Shown here one piece after another: positions 22,912 through 36,473 of a stretch of DNA of 64,000 nucleotides. Positions within the stretch are counted from its first letter, which is position 1. Each line of letters starts with the position of its first letter. The notes below the pieces were generated by a model that was not told the origin of the DNA, did not search any database, and was given only the letters and a program-made list of their open reading frames with translations. Origin of the DNA: Steinernema hermaphroditum (lineage: Eukaryota > Nematoda > Chromadorea > Rhabditida > Steinernematidae); contig CM059622.1 of assembly GCA_030435675.1 (NCBI GenBank), positions 8,122,001-8,186,000 of the forward strand. The letters run 5' to 3'. The position numbers and the translations under genes were made by a program.

Positions 22912-25900
22912 ATGGCGGATTTGGCTCCAGTGTTGGAGAAGACCATATCGCAGAGTGAGTGCCTTTGTTGATGTCCATTGGTTGATGTGGTCAGTTTAGA
23001 TCCGAGCGATCAACAACTAGCTCTTGACTATTTGAAACGGGCAGGCGAAACTAACTTTGTAAGTTCTTAGTGCGAGTGGTAGGCAAATAAACTATATTTA
23101 CAGCCCGAATTTGTGAAACAACTTTCGCTGTGCTTGCGCTCGAATGGTGTCGACTTCATACGTCAAGCGGCTGGCCTTCAGCTTAAAAACGCTCTTGTTG
23201 CCAAAGAGGATGTGACAAAGCAGCAATACACTGCCCGGTTAGTATCATTTGTTGTGCGTTCTTCTTAACGCTTTTTTTTCAGGTGGCTTCAGTTACCCGA
23301 AGATATTCGAAACTTCGTAAAGGGCAATGTTATGGCAGCGATTGGAACCGAAAAGTTCAGACCATCCATTGCCGCCCAGTGCATTGCTGCTATCGCCTGC
23401 ACGGAGATTCCTGCGAACGTAAGGCGAATCCGTATACCCTTAGATACAGTTTAAATTCTAGCTGTGGCCGAATGTCATCGCCGAACTTATGCAAAACGTG
23501 ACTGATCCTCAGAGGCATAATGCGCTGGATCCGGTATTGCTCAAGGAGGCCTCGCTTGAAGCTCTAGGATATATATGCCAAGATATTGCCACCGGTGCTG
23601 TCGAAGCCCAATCAAATGCCATCTTAACGGCTATCGTACACGGCATGGGGAAGTCGGAAACATCAGATCGTGTCCGTTTGGCTGCCACTAACGCGATGTT
23701 AAATTCGCTGGAATTCACCCGTTCTAACTTTTCGAATGAAGTGGGTATTCGTATACGTAACTTTTCAGTAAACAAACGCGTTTAGAGGGAACGACACATC
23801 ATCATGCAAGTGGTGTGCGAAGCTACCCAGTGCAATGACGATCCCGTGAAAGTAGCTGCTATGCAGTGCTTAGTTAAAATTATGTCGTTGTATTATCAGT
23901 ACATGGAGCACTATATGGCTAATGCGCTGTTCCCGGTATGCTTCGTTGTTCTGGAGATATGTATCAAAATAGCTCTTTTAGATCACCCTGGAAGCGATGA
24001 AAAGTGGTGTTGACGATTTCATCCTTCAAGGTATTGAATTCTGGTCGAACGTTTGTGAAGAAGAGCTGGCGCTGAATATGGAGGCTGAAGAGGTAAGTTG
24101 TCTGTGGTATCGGAGTACTTAGCAGCTACTTTCAGGCACAAGAAGAGGGTCGCACCCCAGAACAGGTCTCTAGACACTATGCTAAGGGTGCGCTACCCCA
24201 TCTGATACCAATGCTCACCGAAACCTTGGCACATCAAGAACAGGCTGATGATGACGATGATTGGGTTCCATCCAAAGCCGCTGGAGTCTGCATTATGCTT
24301 ATGGCTCAGTGCACGGGAGACGATATCATCGTCCCTATTCTGCCATTCATAACTCAGCATTTTATGAGTCCAGACTGGAAATACCGAGAAGCAGCAATCA
24401 TGGCCTTTGGATCGATTATGGAAGGGCCTCAGAAACCTAAGCTGCTGGAGCTCGTTGGGCAAGCCATGGACCCTCTGATTGCAGCGCTGTCTGCACCTGA
24501 TGTATATTGCCATCGTGTGTGTGGTTCTACTTTTAATGGTTTGTTTCTTAGTTGCCAGTTCGTGATACCGCCGCTTGGACCATCGGACGGGTATGCGATG
24601 CTTGTGAAGAGCTCGTCACACAGCCGAATATCCTGACCCCTCTGCTTCCCGCTCTATCCAGTGCTTTGACGCAAGCGCCTCGTGTGGCATCAAATGTCTG
24701 CTGGGCGATTTCGAGCTTAGCGAAAGCGGCCTATGAAAGTGCCTGCCAACAAGGAACAGACGATTCTGGCCAGCCCGACACTTATATTCTCTCTAGTGTA
24801 TTTGAGGGTATGGTCAACGCACTACTTAAGACCACTGACCGGTAGCCTTTTCCTTATTTGACAACAAACATGGAAAATATTTTATTTCAGCCCTGATGCT
24901 CATCACTCGAACCTTCGAATAGCAGCTTATGAAACGTTAATGGAACTGATCAAAAGCAGCCCGAAGGACTGCTATCCTGTTGTTCAGAAGACTACTGTTA
25001 CCGTTCTGCAGAAATTGGAACAACTGCTGAATATGGAGTCGACACTCGAAAGCAACTCCGACAGGTCTCAGCTGAGAGATCTGCAATCCCTTCTCTGCGC
25101 AACGCTGCAAAGCGTTCTGCGGAAGATGCATCAAGAGGATATTCTCAATGTATCCGATATGATTATGCGTGGTCTTCTTTCTATCATGCAGAGATGTCAA
25201 GGAAAGGACGCTGGCGGAGTCATGGAAGATGCGCTTATGGCAGTTTCAACTCTCATCGAATGTGTGTACTTCATGAGCGGTTTCGTTTCATCTTTCTATC
25301 TTGCAGCAATGGGACAAGACTTCGCAAAGTACATGGACGCTTTCCGTCCGTACTTGTTTGCCGGTTTGGAGAAAGTGCAAGAAACACAAGTGTCCGCCGC
25401 CGCCATCGGTGTCTTGACCGATTTGGCCCGAGCTTTCGAAAAGAACTTGCTTCCTCTTATGGACGAAATCTATCAACGTCTCTTCGTAGTTTTGCAGGTA
25501 GCCTAGAAACGTCGCTCCGTTCTCACTATTTGTTCTTCTTCAGCAATGTCCTGATCGTTCTCTTCAGCCGCAAATTCTTTCCTGCATCGGAGATTTGGCG
25601 CTAGCCGCTGGCCCAGAGTTCAAGCGCTATTACACTCATGCGATGTCAACGCTGGTTCAGGCAGCCAAAGCTGCGAAGATTAGCGAAAACACTGTAAGAT
25701 ATTATTGTTTATTTGCACTTAAACTATCTTATTTCAGGATGACTACGATTTGATCGACTACATCGATGATTTGCGAGATGGATGCCTTGAAGGCTTTACC
25801 GGTATTGTGCAAGGACTCCGATCTGGTCCAGAAGAAGCTCAGATCTTGCAAGTCAATGTCCCCGATATTATCGGATTTGTCCATGAATTAGCCGTTTCCG

Positions 25901-26106
25901 TTCCCGAAGTTCGTGACGGTACTATCGCCCACGCCGCTGGATTACTTGGTGATTTGTTGACGACATACGGTGCGGTGCTTGTGCCTCTGATCGACAATGA
26001 TGTTTTCAACGCAATGCTGACAAGGGGAAGAAGAAGCAAGTCCGGCAAGACGAAGACGTTATGCACCTGGGTGACCAAGGAGATGCGGAAACTAAAAAAT
26101 ACTTAG
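22912..26106 (+). CDS. KPNB1: Importin subunit beta-1 (karyopherin beta 1)
   Basis: HEAT-repeat nuclear import receptor that carries importin-alpha/NLS cargo through nuclear pores and binds RanGTP. Thirteen exons, introns mostly 45-75 nt. Strong matches throughout: [63 protein letters not shown], the acidic loop after HQEQ (ADDDDD-like) with [60 protein letters not shown] and a C-terminal [19 protein letters not shown]. Length is close to 870 aa, typical. An ATTACAG acceptor ends 15 nt upstream of the ATG. Composition is lower in GC than the flanking signalling genes, and no TACCGTA motif occurs in its introns. Confidence 0.95.
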
Positions 26107-26389
26107 GAATCGGACATCGTTGCGGTTGTTATTACGCTTTATATTCTTTTTTGATTCTCCAGACGGGTACCTGTTGTTACCCATTGTTTAATTTGTGAAT
26201 TTGACTCTGCTTAAAATGGATCGGATTTTCGTGTCATTGTTCGCTTGAGATGGGTCGGCTGGGTGGTTGGAAGCGACTTTGTGGTGAGGGTTCCGGCGTT
26301 GCGGACCTACCGGTCGCACTCGCATGACCTGTCGGAATGACTGCGGGAGCGACAGACGACGTACAGAACAAGGGTTTATTCGGGGATGA

Positions 26390-27520
26390 TTACGGGCGGT
26401 TGCGGTGGAAGATGGCGCGCATCCGACTCCCGATGCGAAACACCTTCGAGATGCAGGTGGTCAGAAGTGTTCCGCTCGAGTACTCGCTTTCGATCTTCGT
26501 CTCCTTGTGCTTCGGGGCTATCTGAAACGGAAGGGCTCACGCGGAACCAGCCGAATAACACCTACCGTAACGTTGGCGGTGGGGAGAATTGGCGCAGAAA
26601 GAAGGATTCCAGGCGGTGGCGTCATCGTCATATCGTTGCGGTGGCGCTCCATCTGGCGTCTTCCGATGAGAGTGGCATCGACAGGGAGTGGAGGGTCGAT
26701 CGGATCGTTAGGGCTGCTCCCGAGGACGGTGCGGGAAAACTCCAACGAGCGCGCGTTCCGCGGGCTCTGCGTCACCACGGAGCAGTGTCCACGACCCTCC
26801 AGCGCCGTCAGCATTAGCGACTTCGCGAGGGTCTTCGTATCCACTGGAACCCCGTCGATCTCGAGCAGGAGGTCTCCGCATTCGAAACGATTGGCTCCGA
26901 TACCATCGGGGGCGACGGAGGCAACGACGACGCGGCCGAGGGCCGACCGGAGGGCAAAGCCCAGGCGCATCCCCGGCCTGTAGATGACATGCGCCACGAA
27001 AAAGTCGTCGCCCTTGTAGACGCCCTCGAGACGGCTCCGCGTCAGTCCGAGCTTCTTGAGACGCGCCGGAGGACACGACGTTTTACAAATGGGCCGCGAA
27101 AAGGTTACCAAGAGGGGCGGAGGCTGAGCCACCAGCTGGAGGAAGTGGTCAACGCTGATGACCTGAAGAGCGGAGTGTCTCGGTAGAGGAGGGGCGCCTA
27201 CCTGGGTGCCGTTGAGAGTGACGACGGTGTCGCCGTGGAGCAGCTTCCCGTAGGCGACGGAGAGCGGCGCTACGGATTCGACGACGAGGTTCGGAGTCAG
27301 CCGGAGGCCGATCTGAAAAGAAAAGGTCAGGGCATGCAGAAGGGGGACTCACGTTCTCGCCTACGTCGGGGACGAGCTCGGCGTCGAGGATCTTCGTCGG
27401 CGGCTCCAGGGGGATGCCGTCGGTGTCGTCGACGGACTCCCCGGAGGCCGAGGAGAGTGTGGCGTCGCGGCCTCGGCGTTTCTTCCGGCTCGAGGAACTG
27501 GCTTCCCGTTTGTTTCCCAT
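26390..27520 (-). CDS. Two-PDZ-domain protein
   Basis: Four exons (27353-27520, 27202-27312, 26566-27162, 26390-26521), every junction at phase 0, give 335 aa. PDZ1 contains IGLRLTPNLVVESVAPLSVA, then YGKLLHGDTVVTLNGT and DHFLQLV. PDZ2 contains the GLGF-equivalent RLGFALRSA, VASVAPDGIG and GDLLLEIDGVPVDTKTLAK. The N terminus is Ser/Arg/Lys-rich (ASSSSRKKRRGRD) and the C terminus basic (SRMRAIFHRNRP). TCTGCAG ends 2 nt before the chosen ATG; the frame stays open upstream to an ATG at 27757 with an Arg-rich extension, so a longer form is possible. Probably a scaffold; partner unknown. Nematodes have several lineage-specific PDZ proteins of this kind, but I cannot place it. Confidence 0.72.
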
Positions 27521-28103
27521 TTCTGCAGAGACCGACCGATCCCTGAGTTCACTGGCGAATGACTGCGGCGCCAATTTGCAAATCACGCGATCTAAGAAGT
27601 CGCCGATTGTAGTCCTCGGGCCATTCGCCCTCCTCGGCCCCGACGCCCGGTCTCGCCTCCTCCGGCTCCTGTTTTCGCTCCTCCGACGCCTCTTCCACCC
27701 TTCCGAGGCCATAAACACGTCCTCGGAATCGTTAATCGCCGGAGTCGTTTCAGACAATCAATTCAACCATCGATCGTCCTCTTCTGCGCCGGCTACGGTA
27801 CCCGGCTCCGGGGGAGGACTTCGATTGGCAGCGCGCGCCGAGGCGCCGCCCCGCCTCGGGCGTCGGCGCCGCCGCCGCGCGGATTGCTGAGACGACGGAG
27901 CGCCGTCGTCGAGAGTTCGCGTACAATCCGCAGAGTCCGACCACAATTCCGTTTTGTACCGCGCGCGCCCCTTCGTGGAACCTTCTCAAAGCAGAGAGCA
28001 CGGCACCGGGCTACAGTACCCGCCGAAGCACCCACATGTTTCAGAACCGTCGCCACGAGGGGCCAGGGCTCTACAGTAACCGACTACGGTGGCCGAAGAC
28101 GCG
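27521..28103. other. Divergent intergenic region between PDZ gene and AHR
   Basis: About 580 bp with no supported gene, apart from a possible upstream extension of the PDZ frame to 27757. It contains TACGGTA at 27793 and two related CTACAGTA sites (near 28010 and 28072) and is very GC-rich. It is likely to hold the AHR promoter. Confidence 0.4.
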
Positions 28104-31100
28104 ATGTACGCGAGCAAACGGCGCCAGCGAAACTTCAAAAGGTGGGTGGAGGAGTCAGGCGGCGACGAGCCGTCCGAAGCGACGTCGGGGGCGCCACTGA
28201 CTCCGGACGCCGAATTTCGGCGACTCGTGCACGCCATGTTTCGTGCGCGACTGAAATGCATGGCCACCCATCGGGAGGAGGAGAAGGTCCGAATATTAGC
28301 GTGATGCTTCGGGATCATCGAAAGGATCTCACGCGACGTTTCGACGAAACGCCGCGCCCGACGGCGCCCGGTGGCGAAATGGCGACCGCCAGAAGCCGAT
28401 TGTAGCGGTCGCGTGAGTCCGGCGCCGTTTTTGTACGTCCAAAACGCATGTTTTCCTCCAATTCCACTGTCTACCGCCCGCAGCTCGGTTCCTCCCTCAG
28501 GAAAGGTCGAATTTTGATTTCCCTTCGATTCGGAGTGCTCCGGAGGGTCTTGGAGCAGGTTGTGTCGGAGAATCCTGACGAAAATCTCCTGCGGGAGACT
28601 TCTACAGTACCCTTGCAGTTCTATAGCCAAAGCACCTCTTCGTGGCCATTTTCTCCACGAAGACGTTCACATGGCGCTTCTTTGTACACGTCAGGTACAG
28701 ACCCTATCCCTTATCCTCAGGACCCGCATCCATCCGCCATTTCCTCGGGAGCTTCGAAGATTCGCTCTCGAGGACCTCTGCAGGGTCGAGGACCACGAGG
28801 CAGATTTTCTTTTTTATCAGGCTTGTTTTCAAGTTTCCATCCGCCCTCCGCCGGCTACCGTACCCAGCTTCGCAGAGTCCCCACAGCCGAGGCGAGTCCG
28901 CCAGCGGTCTCCAATTATGCAATTTGTGTTCTTCTTGAGGGACCGCGCCGACGCCATTTGTCGCTCTTCGAGTATGTAAATAATAAATCGGACACGGCGA
29001 AGCAGCTGTTTGATTGCGGCACTTGTCGGCCGCCCTCCGCTACCGTACCCTCCCGCCGCTAGAACGCATTCCTGGAGACTCCTCTCCGGGAGTCGAAGCT
29101 CTCGAAGCCCCGGAGGCTCGGCGTCGTGCGGCGCTTCGGGCGATTCCGCGGCATTTCCAACTCATTTCACTTTACGACGCGATCGCTCGCGTAATAATTA
29201 ATAATTAAGACATCCTCCTGGAGACATCTGTTGCGCAGTGCGCGCCATATTGGCCTCCTCAGCCCCCTCCCTCCCCGGCCTCGTCCCCTTCGGGGGCCCG
29301 TTAGGCGTGCTAATTGCCCGACCACACACGATGACCCTTTTTGCTGATTCGCACCTTTTTTGGCGCCCGGAGCACCTGGCGACAAATCGGGAGGTCTAAA
29401 CGACCTCGGAGTCGAAAGCCTCCGCTCACGCAAGGCGCCCTTTGGCAGCTACCGTAACCCCAGCGTTTCAGAGTGCGCGAGCCGGCGAAGCCGGGAGCGG
29501 CGACGAATCCGAGCAAGCGGCATCGGGAGCGACTGAACGGCGAGCTTGAGACCGTAGCGGCTCTCCTTCCCTACGACGCTACCGTAATCTCGCGACTGGA
29601 CAAGCTCTCTGTGCTGCGGCTGGCGGTGAGCTTCCTGCAGGTGAAGGCACACTTCCAAGGTGAGTTGCGTCACAAAGGGGCGAGGCGAGGCCGAAAGACG
29701 GCACCGTCACGCGAGGCGTCGGCCTCGAGTGTGCGTGTCAGTTACATCACTACGCAAACACTCGACCCGGGGCGCCTATTAGCGCGTCAGCGGAAGGGAT
29801 ACGATAGTCATCGAAGGTGGCGACAGGCGATCCTATCGGTCGCCAACTTCGACACCTTGAGTGGGGGTCGGAGAGGAATCTCGGAAGCGGATTATACACG
29901 TCGGCACGTGACGAAATGGCGAAAAACGGCTCGAGGTAATTGCGTCGTTATTGCTTTTTGGCGCTCGTGCAGGCGCGAAAAAAGACCCAGAAGTGGAGCT
30001 GCTTCTTGACCTCCCTCTGGCCTGCATGCCTGACTTCGGGGCCATTCTGGAGGGACTCGAGGCAGCCGTCGTCACCTCCGGAGCTAATCTCGCCAAGGCG
30101 ATCGCTTATCGCATTGGCGCGTAATTGGGCGGATTAGATCGGCGATTATGCAGATTGGCTACCGTAGCCTGGTGCCACCTGTCCGGGGATTGCTTCCAGC
30201 TGAGTTCTTGCAGCATGTCTTCACGAGTACGCGGCGATGCTGTCGGCCTACGGGGCGCCGCTGCCTTTCCCGGCGGCGACGATCCCGGTGCCGTCGGTGG
30301 TGGAGCGAGGACCGCCGGAGCAGCTGCTCATCGACTCCGCGGAGCCGGGCTTCGACGCGCTCGCCAGTCGTGCCCTCGGCGGCTTCGTCCTCGTGCTCAA
30401 CCCGCAGGGCGAGATCTACTACGTCTCCGAGAACATCGAGCTCTACCTGGGCTTCCACCAGTCGGATATCCTCCACCAGTCGCTCTACGACATGATCCAC
30501 TCGGAGGACCGCGAGGACATCCGCCAGCAGCTCCAGCACGGTCCCAAGGATTCCAAAGGTTCGCGTGCGCCGGCCTAAACAAGCACTGTTGCCCTAGACT
30601 TCGAGAACGCCTTCGAGAAGAACGTCTGCGCGCGCTTCCGCTGCCTCCTCGACAACACATGTGGCTTCGTGGTAAGCCCCCTCGCCAGGCCCGAGACTAC
30701 AGTATTCAGAGGGTGGACATCCGCGGGAAGATCGTGCCCCTTTACGGACTGCCGCCGCCGATGGAGCGCGCCGAGGTGCCCGTCGCCTACGGTTTCGCCG
30801 CCATCTGCAGCCCCTTCGTGCCGCCGCTCTACATCGACCACCCCGTGGAGGACCCGATCCTGAAGACGAAGCACGCGCTCGACTTCGGACTCATCTCTAT
30901 GGACCACCGCGTACGCGCCATCCTCGAAATCGCCGAGGGCGCCACTCCCGCCTCCTTCTACAGCCTCGTGCACCCCGAGGACGCGACGTGTGTGGCCGAG
31001 GCACATAAGGAGGTGGTGAAGAACAGCGCCTCGGGGCTGCTCATCTACCGTCTCCTCAGCGCCGAGTCGCGGCTCGTCTACTACTTCCAGAGCAGCTGCC

Positions 31101-32102
31101 GCATGTTCTTCAAAAACGGGAAGCCCGAAGCCATCGGCCTCACGCACCGGATGCTCACGTGGGTGCACCCCTGCTCGCCCCTCCCCAAGACCCCCTTTCA
31201 GAGAGGTCGAGGGCACGATCCTGCTCGAGAAGCGCTCCAACCTGAAGGCGAAGCTCCTCTCCTTCGACGATTCGCTCCTCCAGTCGCCCCAGAATCTGCA
31301 GTCCACCGCCGCCCTGCCCACACACAGTGCCCCGCACTCCGCGGAGCCCGCAGAGCCGAAGAAGATGACGAAGGAGGTGGAGGGACGCCCTCTCGTCTAT
31401 CAGAGCCAGCCCCTCGCCCAGTATTCCACTGCGATCTACCCTGCGCCCGAGCAGGGTCTCGCCGCGGAGCAGCTATATGACGGAGGGCTGCAGCCACAGA
31501 ATCCCGACGACCTCGTCGCCTTCGCCGCTGCCGCTGCCGTGCCCTCCTATCCCTTCCTGCCCCTAGCTCAGGTACGGTAAATCACCGATGCCCCGTATCG
31601 TGCAATTTAGGACATGTCTCACCTCACCAGTTTTGGTCTCGATGCGAGAACGCACGCCTCCCTGAAGGCCTACGGGTATCCCACTCCCGACATTGTTTAT
31701 CCCGCCGCCTACCCCGGCACCTCGCCTGTGGATTACGGTAACCCTTATCCAACGCCCGTGCCCACCGCCGACCCGACCGTACTCCACCCGGGATACTGTA
31801 GGCACCCGCGCACGGCATTTCCTAACCGGTCAGCTTTCAGTGTATCCTCCGCCGGCGTCACTTCTAGCGCCTCAAGTGGCCCACACGCTCTCCGAGCACG
31901 CCTGCTACCCCGAAGATGGCTTTGTCGACCCCCACGGCTACAAGGTGAGTTTTGCAAGGATACGGTAGCTGACCCGGCTCTTCAGAATCTGCTGTGGGGC
32001 AGCGCTTCCGTGGAGCACGGACAGGTCCTCGCGAGCGCGGCGCCGACCACCGCCAGCGGCTTCACTTTCATCTCCGAGGTAGCAAACACTCTGATGAGCT
32101 GA
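28104..32102 (+). CDS. AHR: Aryl hydrocarbon receptor homologue (bHLH-PAS)
   Basis: bHLH-PAS transcription factor that pairs with ARNT; in nematodes it specifies neuronal fates. Exon 1 (28104-28141) encodes [12 protein letters not shown], followed by a 1.33-kb intron. Exon 2 (29472-29659) encodes the basic region and helices ([32 protein letters not shown]). Then come 30214-30558 ([39 protein letters not shown]), 30598-30671 ([11 protein letters not shown]) and 30710 onward ([56 protein letters not shown]). A last group with [17 protein letters not shown] leads into a Pro/Tyr-rich tail ending at 32102. Exon order and phases agree with Caenorhabditis AHR-1. Many introns contain TACCGTA/TACGGTA. 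Confidence 0.95.
28142..29471 (+). other. Large first intron of AHR
   Basis: At 1.33 kb this is far longer than the usual 40-60 nt. It holds TACCGTA at 28857, 29041 and 29452, a CTACAGTA near 28604, and an AT-rich TAATTAATAATTAA patch near 29190. A first intron of this size in a developmental transcription factor is a likely enhancer site. I see no independent gene in it; the open frames on both strands have no family match. Confidence 0.4.
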
Positions 32103-33222
32103 CCACATGCAGTGATTTGTACATACCCACAGACGATCCATGGCAATAAAGGAGTTCTTATCTTGTTGTACATTTCCACTCGGGAGGCAGTCTCTCTTGG
32201 GTTCGACGGATACGGTACAAAGTCGATCCTCTGCTTCGCACATCTGCTCTTGCTCACTGGACTATGGTATTCCCGAAACGTCAACGTTTTCGAGGACTCC
32301 GTTCTTCGTCTCCCCACGACTTTTGCGACAGAGAATTTAAGCCTATCCAGCACATAGTTTCGCCACTAGGGGACAGCTCGAGCGCTCTGTGCTGAAACAT
32401 TCCTGGCGACACACTTTTTTTGTGTCCGCCTAAACAAAATTGAAACAATTTTAAACTCTGTCTCAAGGATGCACTTTAAGGGGAAATACTTCCTTCGCGG
32501 GCCGGTTTCTGTCGCGTCGTTCCGTGTGCCCCCTAACCGGTGCACGGTCTTTCCATGGCGCCGGCGTGGGTCTTGCCGCGATACGCCTACGAGGGTGTGC
32601 GGGGAGACGGTGTCGGAGCAAACCTCCGAAAAAGGGGCAGAGAGGGAGAGGAGCCGCCCGCCCCGTCGCGAAATCGCCGAAATCGATGATCCCTTCGCCC
32701 CTCGCCTTCTCGGTGCCTCCATTATTATCAGAAGCCCGAGGCGGGCGCGGGCTAAACAACGCACTTTGCACCGCTTGACGGCGCGCTGTTTTCCCTCTAA
32801 GGCGCCCTTGTTGCGTTCTCGTCGCCTGGGAATCGCTAATCACTTCCCGGCTCCGATTCTTTTTTCGCTGAGTCGTCTTGAGGCGCCAGAAGACACGCCT
32901 GGAGCCTGATCACTCTCCCCAACTTGCGCCTTCCGTCCCGGGATTCGCCCCTCGCGCCTCCCTTAGCGCGAAAGCCGCGTGAAAACGTCATTTCGCAAGA
33001 TCGTTCCGTTCGGGATGGCGGTGAGTCATTCGGCCTGCTCTGCAGCTGTATTCGTTTCTGCTATTCCAAAAGTACAGCTTCAGTGCGCCTCTGATCGCCT
33101 TAATCGACAGCGCTCTCGGGTGATCGATCTGACCGGTTTTCTTTCGGAAAACAACGTCGGCGCGTGTCCATTTTGCGCCAATTTGTCGCGAACTCTGCTT
33201 CTTCTTCAGCTGCGCGTCCGGG
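32103..33222. other. Intergenic region between AHR and first PIP5K copy
   Basis: About 1.1 kb. TACGGTA at 32209 lies just after the AHR stop. The remainder is GC-rich with several chance open frames. A CTTCTTCTTCAG acceptor ends 13 nt before the PIP5K start. No other gene supported. Confidence 0.35.
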
Positions 33223-35652
33223 ATGACGTCGGCCGTGGTGACTTTCAAGTCGCCTCAGCCCCCGAAGGTGGACCATGGCCCCACCACAGCCGCCACCTCC
33301 CTAGGTATGCATCCCTACACGGCCGATGGATCCAGGCCTTCTTTAGAAGGGGGCAAGGCCGATGAGATGAGGGAGAAGCAGAAGTTGGGCCACCGGCGGA
33401 TCGACCGCCAGGGAGAGGTCAGCTACAAGCGGGTGCCCACGAATGCCCTCATGGGCGCTATCCAGTTAGGTATAGCCAACTCCATCGGCTCCCTCGCGAG
33501 TAAGCCTGAGCGCCAGCTCCTCGTCCAGGACTTTGACTACATCGAGAACGTCGCCTTTCCTTCGTACGGCTCCCTTCCACCCTAAAAGTCGACCTTTTCC
33601 CCTTTCAGGGAAGGATCCCTCACCACACCGTCGCATCAGTACGGCGACTTCCGGTTCAAAACGTACGCACCAATGGCGTTCCGGCACTTCCGCGATCTCT
33701 TCAACATCAAACCTGCCGATTTCCTCGTATGTGTTCCCCGGCGGCCGCAAATTTTACTGCATCTTGCAGCGGTCGATCTGTACGGAGCCGCTGAAGGAAC
33801 TGTCGAACCCGGGAGCGAGTGGATCCATCTTCTACGTGTCATCTGACGACCAGTTCATCATCAAGACGGTGCAGAAGAAGGAGGCCGAATTCTTCCAGCG
33901 GCTGCTGTCCGGCTACTACATGAACATCCACCAGAACCCGAAGACGCTTCTGCCGAAGTTCTTTGGCTTCTTCTGCTACCAGGTGAACGCTCTCGGCTTG
34001 CTCGACTCAACTTTCTGTTGCAGAGTTTCGGCAAAAACATCCGATTGTTGGTGATGAACAATCTATTTCCGCAGACGATAGCGATCCACGAGAAGTACGA
34101 CTTGAAGGGATCCACCTACAAACGAATGGCCTCCAAGGCAGAGAGGGAAAAGAACGCGCCGACACTGAAGGATCTAGACTTCCTGAAAGATCACAAAGAC
34201 GGAATAATGCTGGACCCCGTAGCCTACGACGCTCTGGTTAAGGTTCTAGGGAGAGACACCCTGGTTGGTGGTACCTAGCTGGCCTTTTGATAAGTTTGTC
34301 TTTTCAGGTCTTACGGTGCTTCAGAATAATGGACTACAGTATGCTGGTCGGCGTGCACAACCTCGATATTGCCAACGAAGCCGGAACGGGTAATACGACG
34401 GAAGAAGAGGGCGGCGAACAGCCGGGAACCAGTCGCGCTGTCGACGTGAGGCACAAGCGATCTCAGAGGCTGAAGTCCAAATTCAGCATGTGGGGTTCCC
34501 TTCAGGGCGACGACGGATTCAGCAACAACCCGTAAGCATCCACGCTCAAAAGACCCGTTGACTTCGTTTCTAATTTCAGGGCGGACGGAATTCCGGCACG
34601 GAACACCAGAGGCGAGAACTTGCTCCTTTTCATCGGCATCATCGACATCCTGCAGAGCTACAGAATATCGAAGAAGATCGAACACATCTGGAAGAGCGTG
34701 CTCCACGACGGCGTGAGTACTCCCTGACGTCTTTCGTGCAACCGAATGTGCTTTGCAGGATACCGTATCCGTCCATCATCCCGACTTCTACGCCGAACGT
34801 TTTCAGAATTTCATCCAGAACCAGGTGTTCAAGAAGCTGCCAGGTTGGTCTTCGGGCGATTTGCGGCAGAGAATGCTCTGCGTTTTGACTTTAATCGGTG
34901 GTCCTGTCAGTATTTCTCACAAAAATCTTATTTAATCGTTTTCCCCACGCCGCGATTTTGAGCTTCAGTGATTTTGGGACCCAAGAATGCCCATTTCAGT
35001 CGACACGACTCAGCCGAAACACCATGGCAAATTCCGCTCGTTCGTCCATTCTTACCTTGGTATCTCTCGTTTCGCAGCTTCGCTTTGCAAGGCTTTCTTT
35101 CCACGTGTTTTCGTTGTCGGGTGTGTGTTGTAGGATTGCGCAGAGTGTCGCTTTCTGTGTCGTCCTTTGCGGTTCTAGGCCATGCCAGTCACCACAGAAC
35201 ACATTTTCTTTGTGTTTCTGTGTCCCCCACCCCACATTCATCTCCGCCTTTCAGCGCTCAAACATAGTCCGAGCCGGAAAAGAACGATGACGCGGCGCAG
35301 CGTCAGCGACAAGGACGACGAAGTGGACGGCCAGGCGCGCGCCTCCGCCAGAAGGAACTACCGCCTCGACCTGGAGTAAGTGCCAGGCTCGTCACAGCTT
35401 CCAACTGACCGCTTCAGGAAGAAGAGCAGCCAGAAACCGGACAAGAAGGAGTCTAGACGTCTATTCGCCAACGTAGACCCGAGGGGCGCCGGCGGTGAGA
35501 CTGACACGGACATGGAAGTGCTCGCGAACGAGACAACGCCGTTGGACCTCGAGGCTTCGCGGCTGCGCTACGACTCCGCCGGCGCGGACACCGTACTGCG
35601 CATGGAGAGCGTTGAGATCTCCATCGAGGAGCCCTACGAGAAGAGACCTTGA
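33223..35652 (+). CDS. PIP5K: Phosphatidylinositol-4-phosphate 5-kinase, type I, tandem copy 1
   Basis: Makes PI(4,5)P2 at the plasma membrane. Visible motifs: [59 protein letters not shown] (nucleotide-binding strand), [21 protein letters not shown], the loop [44 protein letters not shown], and [15 protein letters not shown]. These identify type I rather than type II (PIP4K) enzymes. The first exon is 33223-33563. The C terminus uses distal exons from about 35251 ([10 protein letters not shown], matching the vertebrate PIP5K1 tail) and 35418-35652, ending EEPYEKRP. The kinase core, introns included, is nearly identical to copy 2 about 3.15 kb downstream, but the N and C termini differ. Confidence 0.92.
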
Positions 35653-36473
35653 GTTGGCGCACGTTCGCTGGAGACTGTGCGAACCGACGCGCCCTTATTC
35701 CCTCGACAGCTTCACTTTCACGACTAGATTCGCTCTCTGCATTAATAATGTGTGTAATACTGTAGATACGGTACCGTCTGATCACTGCAAGCTCCATTCC
35801 CACAAACACAAATGCAGTATTGTCCTTATTTAGAATCCTACCCCGCTGGAATGCAATATGTTCGTGGTGTCCTCTTGATCCGTTGAACTCATGATGAGTC
35901 TTCCCTATCACTGAGTTTATGATTGTATATGAATGATTTATTTATAAACCGTAGGAGAGTATTTTGTTTCTGAACTTGTAATGTGTTCTAGATTCTTCGC
36001 AACTCTATAAAATGTACCAGAACGAACAGTCGTTTCGATAATCGGCGGGAGACGATCACCGCTGGAGCCATAATCGAGATTGTGGGACCAGAATGCCACA
36101 GGAGAAAGTACAAAATGTGGAGGAAAGGCCTCGGCCCGCACACCATCTATAGGAACAATAATGCACTTCACAGCGCGTTTGATTGTTCTGTACATCGTTC
36201 AGCCCATGCCACGGGGGAGGCAGGAGTTACCTACTGACAGGTCAGATGGTGGCGCGCCCTATCTTCAGCCACTCACTCAAGCTTGAACTGCACGGAACTC
36301 TCATTTGCGCGTGGGTCCTGCGTGGAAGAGGGAAGAGAACGAGCGAGCGTCTGCCAGACGCTGGCATCTCGTCTGTCTCCTTTGTCTCGTCTGCCGGAAC
36401 TGTCGATAGATTTATCCGTGCGTGGTATGATTTTCGATTGATCACTGATTCGTGCTGGGTGTTCTGTTTTCAG
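35653..36473. other. Interval between PIP5K copies
   Basis: About 820 bp holding the 3' UTR of copy 1 and the promoter or leader of copy 2. TACGGTA followed by ACCGT occurs at 35766. A minus-strand frame at 35938-36195 is protein-like in places (YGSSGDRLPPIIETTVRSGT), but has no start, splice context or family match. No gene is called. Confidence 0.3.

Noticed and set aside
32463..32909. Open frames on both strands between AHR and PIP5K
   Set aside because: GC-rich chance frames; no splice context or family similarity.
35938..36195. Minus-strand 85-codon frame between the PIP5K copies
   Set aside because: Protein-like in places but lacks a supported start, acceptor or family match; kept only as a note.
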